NCBI RefSeq assembly: GCF_000427825.1
Contig: NZ_KE386593.1
Location: forward strand, 410,115-474,114
Length of the DNA stretch: 64,000 nt
DNA from: Thermocrispum municipale DSM 44069
GTDB taxonomy: Bacteria > Actinomycetota > Actinomycetes > Mycobacteriales > Pseudonocardiaceae
Reading direction: 5' to 3'
The notes beneath the pieces were generated by a model. It saw nothing but the letters and a program-made list of their open reading frames with translations. It was not told where the DNA came from and did no database searches. The position numbers and the translations under genes are program-made. This document shows, one piece after another, positions 39,724 to 46,677 of this stretch. Position 1 is the first letter of the stretch. Each line of letters begins with the position of its first letter.

Positions 39724-40059
39724 CTACTCCGCTTCCGCCAGACCGGACACGGCTTTGTCGATGTTGGCCGCGTCTTGCGCGTTGGTCGTCGTGTAATCGT
39801 CGACGCTGGCGACCCCCGCGTCGCGGGCAGCCATCAACCGCGGCCCGATTTGATCGGCGTCCTCGCGCGTCGGCACGGCCAGCGGCAGATAGTTGTCCAT
39901 GAAGGCCGCGCCGAGGTGTGGCTTGCCGAGCTGGCCTTCCAACCGGATCGTGGCCTCCCGCGCCGCAGCCCATGCTTGCGTGAACGTCGTCGCCGCATCG
40001 GCGAGCTGCTGGAACGCTTGATGCGCCGCCGACGGCTGCATGTCCTGCATGCCATTCAT
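39724..40059 (-). CDS. WXG100/EspC-like small helical protein upstream of the giant gene
   Basis: 111 residues, mostly helical, beginning MNGMQDMQPSAAHQAFQQL. It ends with DDYTTTNAQDAANIDKAVSG; this tail resembles that of the divergent protein at 40641 (DYASTNEMDAARI). GGGAGG precedes the ATG at 40059, which overlaps the stop of the YbaB-like gene as TGATG. The giant gene begins four bases after its stop, so YbaB-like, this protein and the giant protein are one operon. The placement suggests it is a co-secreted partner or chaperone of the giant protein. Family assignment is by size, fold and context. Confidence 0.75.
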   Translation of the reverse strand: MNGMQDMQPSAAHQAFQQLADAATTFTQAWAAAREATIRLEGQLGKPHLGAAFMDNYLPLAVPTREDADQIGPRLMAARDAGVASVDDYTTTNAQDAANIDKAVSGLAEAE

Positions 40060-40466
40060 CAGCGCCTCCCACCCAGCAAACGGTCGATGGCCTTGCCGGA
40101 AGCGACCTGTTCGATCTCGTGCAGAGCGGGATCCACGGTGACGTCGAGCGGACCTTCGAGCAGGTCCTCGCCGAGCACGTCGGTCAGCTGCCTGGCCGCT
40201 TCCTGATTCGCTTTGCCGGTAGCGGTCCGGATCGTGTCGAGAATCGTCTCGGCGAGACCATCCGAATCCGGCTGCCGGTAAATGCGCGGATCCAGCACGA
40301 GATCGGTCAATTCGCCCGCCGCGGTCACGGTCACCGTGACCAGACCGTCGTCGGATTCCTCGGTCACCCGGATGTCGAGAACGGTGTCCCGGGTTTTCCG
40401 GATGAGCTCGGCATGTTCCTGGGCGTGCAACATCACGTCGTTGAGTACGCGCGACGAGAGCTCCAC
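40059..40466 (-). CDS. YbaB/EbfC-family nucleoid-associated-like protein
   Basis: 135 residues. The YbaB pattern is visible: an N-terminal helix (LNDVMLHAQEHAELIRKTRD), then the strand pair DGLVTVTVTAAGELTDLVLDP, and a C-terminal helix. YbaB/EbfC proteins are small dimeric DNA-binding proteins, but in Actinobacteria many diverged copies sit at the head of T7SS-substrate operons next to WXG100-like genes, as here, and may serve as chaperones or regulators instead. It is first in the leftward operon leading to the giant protein and divergent from the T7SS genes at 40641. Confidence 0.85.
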   Translation of the reverse strand: MELSSRVLNDVMLHAQEHAELIRKTRDTVLDIRVTEESDDGLVTVTVTAAGELTDLVLDPRIYRQPDSDGLAETILDTIRTATGKANQEAARQLTDVLGEDLLEGPLDVTVDPALHEIEQVASGKAIDRLLGGRR

Positions 40467-40640
40467 AGCGCACCTCCATGACCCTGGCGCCTACAGCGTC
40501 GCCGCTGGAAGCGGTGCGTGCGGCCAGGTGACCGCTTGCGGCCAGCCACGCCGATGGCCGGTTGCTGTCGCCGCGGGGTCCGTTGGCAGGCGGTCGTGCT
40601 TTGCTGTGCTCGCCAAGCTTGCCTGAAGTGGAGGACCACC

Positions 40641-40991
40641 ATGGCCGGGAACCAGCAGCATGGTGTCTTTGAAGGCATCGAACGGTTGGGCAGAACCATC
40701 CACGACTCGATCAACAATGCGTTCGACAACAACCTGATCGATCAGAGCGCGACGGCGTCGGAGGAAAAGTGCGGCAAACCCACGATCGGTGGTGGCTGCA
40801 CGGCGGTGCTGTCGGTCATGAAGTCCATCGTGGCCGTGCAGAAGCAGTTCGCCACGAAAGCGCTGCAGGGCGCCGTGAAGTATCACAACGTCGCCAGCGA
40901 AACCGCGCGGGACTACGCGTCCACCAATGAGATGGATGCCGCGCGAATCAAAGCGATCGCGAACGAGATCGACGAAGCCGTGTCGGTGTGA
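40641..40991 (+). CDS. WXG100-like small secreted protein
   Basis: 116 residues (MAGNQQHGVFEGIERLGRTI). GTGGAGGACCACC before the ATG gives a clear ribosome site; 41 codons open upstream are not coding. Two long helices are separated by a turn holding two Cys (EEKCGKPTIGGGCTA), which could form a disulfide. The C-terminal DYASTNEMDAARIKAIA matches the tail of the leftward protein at 39724. It begins the rightward operon leading to the EspB-like protein, eccE, the LuxR-type gene and the EccA-like gene, so it is probably one of the small substrates of this system. Confidence 0.75.
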   Translation: MAGNQQHGVFEGIERLGRTIHDSINNAFDNNLIDQSATASEEKCGKPTIGGGCTAVLSVMKSIVAVQKQFATKALQGAVKYHNVASETARDYASTNEMDAARIKAIANEIDEAVSV

Positions 40992-41027
40992 GCTTTTCGC
41001 GAACGCTGCTGAGCCGAAGGACGTGCC

Positions 41028-42638
41028 GTGACCGAGCCGATGTCCACCGCGCAGGTGGTCGCTGGGCAGATCGAGCAGTTGCGCTCGCAGCTGACGGAGA
41101 TCCAGACAGAGATCGTCGCGCAGCTGAGTCACCGTGGTCCGTTCAATTCTTTCGGCGCCAGTCAGGCCGGGCTGGCGAAGCAGGTGGCCACGAGCGCAAA
41201 TCGCATACGGAATGTTCGCAACCAAGTACATGAAGTATGGGACGACGCCGCCGGCGAAACATACGGCACAGCTGTCGATCGCAGCAGCCGGTCGATGGAA
41301 GCGTTCGCGAGCGCCATCCAGGGGGCGAACCCCGCGCTGATCATGCAGAGCGCGGTGGAAAGAATCACCCAGGACGACACCAGCATCGCTGAGCTGGTGC
41401 GCAGCTTCGAACAGCAGGCGGCCCAGCTCTTGGCACAAGCCAAGCAGCCAGGAGCACAGATCAATCTCGCTCCGCTGGTGGAGATCGTGCGAGACGCGGA
41501 AAACATCCGCCAGGGCTTGGACACGTTCCTGCACCAGGTGGCCGGCGACCTGAACAAAATCGCTGCCGACATGCCGGAGTGGGCAGGCCCGGAGGGCGGC
41601 GGAAACCCGGCCACCTCCACCCGGGTGAACGGACCGTCGACAACCAGCGCCCCGAGCGGACCAACCAGCGCCAACCCCACGGACATCACTGGCATCAGTC
41701 AGACGCCGCAGCAAACCGACAGCCATCTCGTGCAGCAGCAAACGGTCCCCATCGACGGGCAAACGGCCAAAGTCGAGGGCACCACGGCCCCCATCGACGG
41801 GGGTGTTCCGAATGGTGTGACCGACGGGATGGGCGCGGTCGACACCTTCGGTGCGGGCATGGATCCGGCCCTTGCCACTGGAGCGGACGGCCTCGGCTCC
41901 GATGGGCTCGGCGGTGTGGACGGCGCCGAGAACGGTGCGCTCATGCCGGTCCGCCCGGTGCCGGGCGCCATCCCCGGGCTCGGCAACAACAGGAGCATCA
42001 CCCCTGGTGTCGGGCGCAACCCGTTTCCCGGCACCTTGCCAGACATCGCACGGAGCCTCGGCGATCGCAACGACATCGGCGGCATGGGGGTGCCACCCGC
42101 ACTCAGGGGTGCGGACGGCGGTGGCGGAGGTATCGGCGGGATCGGCGATGTCCCGGGCGTGCACGGGCCACCGACACTGCAAGCCGCGGACGTCCCAGCC
42201 GACCCGGAGCTGCCCGGCGTCGCGCAACTGGCCGGTGGCAGCGAGTCCCCGCATGACCCGTCCGGTGTCTTCGGTGCACCGGGCGATGCCGGCCCGCCGG
42301 ACCAGCAGGCGATGCCGCCGATGATCCCGCCGATGGGCGGCATGGGCGGCGCGGGTGCGATGGGTTCCGCGCTTGCCGGCAACGGTGCGGGGCAACCGGG
42401 CGACGGTACCGGCGAGGGCAGCCCCCACCGCAGACGTCCGGTGAAGAACGTGCCGGGTGTACCGCAACGGCTCCGCGGTCGCGCCGGGATGCTGGACTCC
42501 ACGCCGGCGTTTCTGGCGTCGTCGGCGCGCAAGGCCGGCGAAGAGCCCGCGACGTCTGCCGCCGAGTTGCTCGACGAGGAGCTCTGGCGGGTCGAGGACA
42601 AACCCGCCGCGCCCAAACGCAGGTTCGGCACCGGCTGA
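41028..42638 (+). CDS. EspB/PPE-like putative T7SS substrate with long disordered tail
   Basis: 536 residues. The first 180 are helical, with VWDDAAGETYG at a helix turn, the same W-x-D-A-A-G-x-x-Y signature as the head of the giant protein; this is the EspB/PPE-like plan of a four-helix export domain. From about 185 the chain is low-complexity: Pro/Thr/Ser/Gln, then Gly/Ala/Pro-rich with GGMGGAGAMG, ending in a basic and then acidic tail. The GTG start at 41028 has GAAGGA six bases upstream; ATG at 41040 is an alternative. It lies 36 bp after the small WXG100-like gene and precedes eccE. Likely exported. Confidence 0.8.
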   Translation: MTEPMSTAQVVAGQIEQLRSQLTEIQTEIVAQLSHRGPFNSFGASQAGLAKQVATSANRIRNVRNQVHEVWDDAAGETYGTAVDRSSRSMEAFASAIQGANPALIMQSAVERITQDDTSIAELVRSFEQQAAQLLAQAKQPGAQINLAPLVEIVRDAENIRQGLDTFLHQVAGDLNKIAADMPEWAGPEGGGNPATSTRVNGPSTTSAPSGPTSANPTDITGISQTPQQTDSHLVQQQTVPIDGQTAKVEGTTAPIDGGVPNGVTDGMGAVDTFGAGMDPALATGADGLGSDGLGGVDGAENGALMPVRPVPGAIPGLGNNRSITPGVGRNPFPGTLPDIARSLGDRNDIGGMGVPPALRGADGGGGGIGGIGDVPGVHGPPTLQAADVPADPELPGVAQLAGGSESPHDPSGVFGAPGDAGPPDQQAMPPMIPPMGGMGGAGAMGSALAGNGAGQPGDGTGEGSPHRRRPVKNVPGVPQRLRGRAGMLDSTPAFLASSARKAGEEPATSAAELLDEELWRVEDKPAAPKRRFGTG

Positions 42639-42753
42639 GGCTCACCCCGTGCGATGACCCGTCACTCGCTGTGGTCGCGTGTCATCGAATCCTCATGAAC
42701 CTCCCGCGACAGTGAATCTCGGCAACCGAGCACGGCGCGAGGAGGTGAAGCGG

Positions 42754-44049
42754 ATGAACAGCGAGCCCGCGAAGACCGCGGTGGCCGAAGCGGCCGGACG
42801 AAGCACGGCCACCGGCGCCGCACCGCAAGCCCGACGTCCGCTCGCCACGGTTTCGGCGGCCGCCACAGCGACCGCGTCGGTTTCGGCCGCACGCCCGGCA
42901 GCCGAGTCACAAGCCACGTCGATGCCTGCGCTGCGCAGGCCGCCGGTCGTGGTCGCCGCCGCGCAAGCGATCCCGGCCGCCGACGCCCAGCCGCCCGCGG
43001 AGACCACCCAGCCTGAGCGCGTCACGCCCGTGCCACTGCTGCGCATGGTGATGGGGGAGATCGCGCTGATGATCGGGCTGCTGGCCATCGGCCGTGAGTG
43101 GTGGCAGGTCGCCATCATCTGCGCCGGTGCGGCGCTGCTGCTGGCCATGGCGGCCGTGCGGATTCGCGGGCAGTGGTTGTCCACGCTGGCCGGCCGGTGG
43201 ACCGCGCTCGCGCTGCGCCGCCGCAGGCACGACCTCAGTTCGGACCACGACGGCAGCGAACTACTCGACCTGCTGGCGCCCGGAGCCCGCGTGACCACCG
43301 CCGAGCTCGCCGGTGCCCCGAGCACCGTCATCACCAAGCCGGAAGAACTGCTGACCGTGCTGCGGCCGGTGGATGCCGGTGTCCGCGACCTTGCCGATGC
43401 GGTGCTGAGCGACGCGCTGCGGCCCGAATCCGACCCGGAGAGCCCGGAGTCCGGCCTGCACCTGGTGCTGCATCGTGGCCCCTGCCGGGGCGGCTTCACT
43501 CAACCGCGAGTCTGGCTGGCCGTTCGCGTTCGCCGCGACGTCGACGTCCTGGTCGATGACGACCTGCGTGTCGGACTGTCGAACTTGCTGCGCAAGACGC
43601 AGAAGAAGCTCAGCAAGGCCGGGGTGTCGGTGGCGCCGCTGAACGCCAAGGACATCACCGCGACGTTCGCCGCTCTGGCCCACGTCGGTCCGGGCCGGGA
43701 AACGCTGCGCGAGCAGTGGAAGCACTTCTGTGCCGGACCGGTCGTGCAGGTCGGGGTCCGGGTCACCGGGCTGTCCGAACTCCCGGCGAGCCAGCGCATG
43801 ACGGCCGTCGAACGTTTGCTGGCAACCGTGCCCGGGGTCGCGGCCACGGTTGCCGTCGTCCTCGGCAGCGACCCAGCCGACGACGTCGCCGTCCTGCGGC
43901 TGGCCGCGCCCGCCCCCACTGCGGTGGAGGCCGCCATCGACCACTTGACCACCGTCGCCCCGCACTTGCGACTTCAGCTGAAACGCCTGGACGGCCTGCA
44001 TTTGCGGGCCATCGCGGCGTCCTTGCCTATCGGAGGAGTGTCGCTATGA
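42754..44049 (+). CDS. eccE: EccE, T7SS membrane component
   Basis: 431 residues. An Ala-rich disordered N-terminus of about 85 residues precedes two membrane helices (MGEIALMIGLLAIG and VAIICAGAALLLAMAAV), then a soluble domain with LRKTQKKLSKAGVSVAPLNA, the characteristic EccE pattern. EccE sits at the periphery of the ESX inner-membrane complex and contacts EccB/EccC and MycP. The ATG at 42754 has a perfect GAGGAGGTG eight bases away; the frame is open from 42679. The stop overlaps the next gene as ATGA. Codon use and context are normal. Confidence 0.9.
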   Translation: MNSEPAKTAVAEAAGRSTATGAAPQARRPLATVSAAATATASVSAARPAAESQATSMPALRRPPVVVAAAQAIPAADAQPPAETTQPERVTPVPLLRMVMGEIALMIGLLAIGREWWQVAIICAGAALLLAMAAVRIRGQWLSTLAGRWTALALRRRRHDLSSDHDGSELLDLLAPGARVTTAELAGAPSTVITKPEELLTVLRPVDAGVRDLADAVLSDALRPESDPESPESGLHLVLHRGPCRGGFTQPRVWLAVRVRRDVDVLVDDDLRVGLSNLLRKTQKKLSKAGVSVAPLNAKDITATFAALAHVGPGRETLREQWKHFCAGPVVQVGVRVTGLSELPASQRMTAVERLLATVPGVAATVAVVLGSDPADDVAVLRLAAPAPTAVEAAIDHLTTVAPHLRLQLKRLDGLHLRAIAASLPIGGVSL

Positions 44050-44723
44050 CGATCGAGATGCCCGTTCGCCCCGTCCGCCGTCCGGCCAGCCCGGCAACGC
44101 GCGCCGCGGTCGACGCCAATGTCGCGGCCGCCAAGCGGGAGGTCCTCGTCGGGTGCTCCGCGGTCGTCCCCGGTGCGCCGCTGGCCATCCCGCGCCCGTA
44201 CGACTTCGAGAACCTGCGCCGTGGCGTCCGCTACCGCATGCTCTACCCGGATCGCGTCCGCACGATGCCCGCGCTCGCCCGGCAGCTCGGCAAGCTCGTC
44301 GCGGCCGGGGCCGAAGTCCGCACTTCGTCGTCGGTGCCGGTCGACGCCCTGGTGGTGGACTCCGCGCTGGTCGTCCTGCCACGCGAAGCGCGCGTCCAGG
44401 GGCCGTGTGAGCTGGCGCTGTTCCAGCTGCCCAGCGTCATCACCACCACGGTCGAGCTGTTCGACCGCGTGTGGGCGACCGCCGTGCCGTGGGGGTCGAC
44501 CGGAATGCCGTCCGAACGCGGGCTGACCGAGCGCGAGAAAGAGCTGCTCACACTGCTGTCGGCGGGCTGCACCGACCTCACCGTTGCCGCTCGCCTGGGT
44601 GTGTCCGTCCGCACCGTGCGGCGCATGATGTCCGACGTCATGCACCGGCTGGGCGCCCGCAGCCGGTTCCAGGCGGGCGTCAAGGCGGCCGATCGCGGCT
44701 GGCTCCAGCCGGAGGCAGTGTGA
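44046..44723 (+). CDS. LuxR-type transcriptional regulator inside the T7SS operon
   Basis: 225 residues. The C-terminal 60 form a LuxR/GerE helix-turn-helix ([36 protein letters not shown]). The N-terminal part ([22 protein letters not shown], then [29 protein letters not shown]) resembles the effector domain of TrmB/LuxR hybrid regulators common in Streptomyces, which may sense a small ligand. It is translationally coupled to eccE (ATGA overlap at 44046) and to the EccA-like gene (TGATG at 44723), so it is made with the secretion core and plausibly regulates this locus. Confidence 0.85.
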   Translation: MTIEMPVRPVRRPASPATRAAVDANVAAAKREVLVGCSAVVPGAPLAIPRPYDFENLRRGVRYRMLYPDRVRTMPALARQLGKLVAAGAEVRTSSSVPVDALVVDSALVVLPREARVQGPCELALFQLPSVITTTVELFDRVWATAVPWGSTGMPSERGLTEREKELLTLLSAGCTDLTVAARLGVSVRTVRRMMSDVMHRLGARSRFQAGVKAADRGWLQPEAV

Positions 44724-46393
44724 TGACCGTGACCACCCACCATGACGTGTCGCGGCCACGAACCGTGCTGGTCGACCCGCAGCGCAACGGCGCCTGCCCC
44801 ACGATCGGGGCGGCGGTCAGCGAAGCTCCGGACGGCGCGATCGTGACCATCGCGGCAGGCACCTACGCGGAAACCCTCGAACTGATCAACCGGCGGCTCA
44901 CCCTGCGCGCGGCGGCGGACGCCGACGTGACGATCGACGCCACCGGGGGCGATGTGCCCGCGATCAAGACCAGCGGCGGCAAGCTCGCCATCCACGGCGT
45001 GACGATCAAGGCAGGCGCCGCCGCCGCGGTGCAGGCCGACGACGCCGAGCTGACCATCAAAGACTGCACGGTCAACGCCGGTCCCGGCCCGGGGATCGTG
45101 GTCCGGGGTCCCGGGCCGTCCTCGATCGTCGACGTCACTATCGCCGGGGCCGAGCACGGACTGGTCGTCGAAGGTGGCTCGGGCACCATCGACAACGTCA
45201 CGATCGACGACGTCAGCGGTGACGGCGTGATCATCGGACGCGGCGCCGACCCACGCCTGCAGTCCTGCGCGATCTCCGGCTGCGCCCAGCGCGGGATCTA
45301 CATCTACCAGCACTCCCGGCCGCTGCTGGAGGGCTGCCGGGTCAGCCACACCGGCCAGTCGGGCATCGTCGTCGCCCACCGCAGCGCGCCGACCATCCGC
45401 GACTGCGCGGTGCGCGACACCCGGGGCGTCGGCATCGAGGTCGGCGCGGGCTGCGGCGGGTCGTTGGAGTCGTGCACCACGGAGAACACTTCCGACCCGG
45501 GCATCGACATCGATCCGGCCGCGACCACCGAGATCGTCACGGCCGCCGTCACGGGTGGCGCACGCGGCGGCGGAAGGCTTGACGAACTGTTGTCCGAGCT
45601 GGACGCGATGGTCGGCCTGAACGGGGTCAAGGCCGACGTGCACGCGCTGGTCGACGAGATCCAGGTCAACCGGTGGCGCGCGGGCGCGGGCCTGTCGGTC
45701 GGTGCGATCAGCCAGCACCTGGTCTTCGCGGGCGCTCCCGGTACCGGTAAGACGACGGTCGCCCGCACCTACGGCAAGCTGCTCAAGGAGCTGGGCATCC
45801 TTCCGCGTGGCGAGTTCCGCGAGGTGTCCCGCCGCGACCTGGTCGGCCAGTACATCGGTCACACCGCGGAGAAGACGGCCAGCGTGTTCGAGGAAGCGCT
45901 CGGCGGGGTGCTGTTCATCGACGAGGCGTACACGCTCTCCCGGCTGGCCGGCGCCGGTGGTGGCGACTTCGGCCAGGAGGCGATCGACACGCTGGTGAAG
46001 ATGATGGAGGACCACCGCGACGAGATCGCCGTCATCGTGGCCGGCTACACGCACGAGATGACCGAGTTCATGGCGGCCAACCCCGGTCTGGCGTCCCGGT
46101 TCTCCAAGACCATCGAGTTCGAGAACTACTCGTCGGTCGAGCTGGTGGAGATCGTGCACCGGATGGCCACGGCGAACGACTACCAGCTGGACGACGCGGT
46201 CGACGAGGTCATCGAGGAGTTCTTCGACAACGCCCGCAGCGACCCGAACTTCGGCAACGCCCGCGACGCGCGCAAGCTTTTCGAGAACATGCGCAAGGCG
46301 CAGGCGCAACGATTGCGGCTGCTCGGCCGGGTTCCGGACATCGCCGATCTGCAGCGGTTGGTGGTGGACGACGCGCTGGCCGCGCTGAAGTAG
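44723..46393 (+). CDS. eccA: EccA-like AAA+ ATPase fused to an N-terminal parallel beta-helix
   Basis: 556 residues. The C-terminal 270 are a CbxX/CfqX-type AAA+ ATPase, the EccA family: Walker [10 protein letters not shown] near 337-345, Walker B VLFIDEAY near 396-403, sensor region [12 protein letters not shown], and [13 protein letters not shown]. EccA of mycobacteria has a TPR N-terminus; here residues 20-275 are a right-handed beta-helix (short repeats such as [26 protein letters not shown] and [20 protein letters not shown]) ending in several aligned Cys. EccA disassembles substrate-chaperone pairs in the cytosol; the beta-helix may replace TPR as substrate reader. Last gene of the rightward T7SS operon. 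Confidence 0.88.
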   Translation: MTVTTHHDVSRPRTVLVDPQRNGACPTIGAAVSEAPDGAIVTIAAGTYAETLELINRRLTLRAAADADVTIDATGGDVPAIKTSGGKLAIHGVTIKAGAAAAVQADDAELTIKDCTVNAGPGPGIVVRGPGPSSIVDVTIAGAEHGLVVEGGSGTIDNVTIDDVSGDGVIIGRGADPRLQSCAISGCAQRGIYIYQHSRPLLEGCRVSHTGQSGIVVAHRSAPTIRDCAVRDTRGVGIEVGAGCGGSLESCTTENTSDPGIDIDPAATTEIVTAAVTGGARGGGRLDELLSELDAMVGLNGVKADVHALVDEIQVNRWRAGAGLSVGAISQHLVFAGAPGTGKTTVARTYGKLLKELGILPRGEFREVSRRDLVGQYIGHTAEKTASVFEEALGGVLFIDEAYTLSRLAGAGGGDFGQEAIDTLVKMMEDHRDEIAVIVAGYTHEMTEFMAANPGLASRFSKTIEFENYSSVELVEIVHRMATANDYQLDDAVDEVIEEFFDNARSDPNFGNARDARKLFENMRKAQAQRLRLLGRVPDIADLQRLVVDDALAALK

Positions 46394-46455
46394 CGCGGTC
46401 GGCCAGTGCCCTGCTGGTCACCTGCGCATCCCGATCGCTCTGACTTCGTCGGCGC

Positions 46456-46659
46456 CCCGATAGCTCAGCCGATGCCGAGCTGCTTGCTCGCCACTACGGC
46501 GGACCGGCGGCGAGCCTTTGGGTGTCCTCGACGACGTCGCCGCACGTCGGGATCACCGTCGGCGATGTGCTGCGGCTGGCGGACGTGGTGGTCGCCGGCT
46601 CGCTGCTCAGTGGCGCTGTCGCCACTGAGGCCGGTGTGCGTCCTTGTCGCCTCACGTGA
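46456..46659 (+). other. Open, protein-like frame without a start (possible gene remnant)
   Basis: In the 284 bp between eccA and the second pseudokinase, one frame runs about 68 codons to a TGA at 46657 and reads like protein (LLARHYGGPAASLWVSSTTS, then GITVGDVLRLADVVVAGS). The second part vaguely recalls the N-terminus of PucR-type regulators. There is no start codon with a ribosome site. I see no other feature in this interval. Confidence 0.25.
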
Positions 46660-46677
46660 TTCGGGTGAAACGTGGAG

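Noticed and set aside
40491-42467. 658-residue minus-strand frame opposite the WXG100-like and EspB-like genes
   Set aside because: Arg/His-rich shadow; the plus strand has two well-formed genes with ribosome sites.
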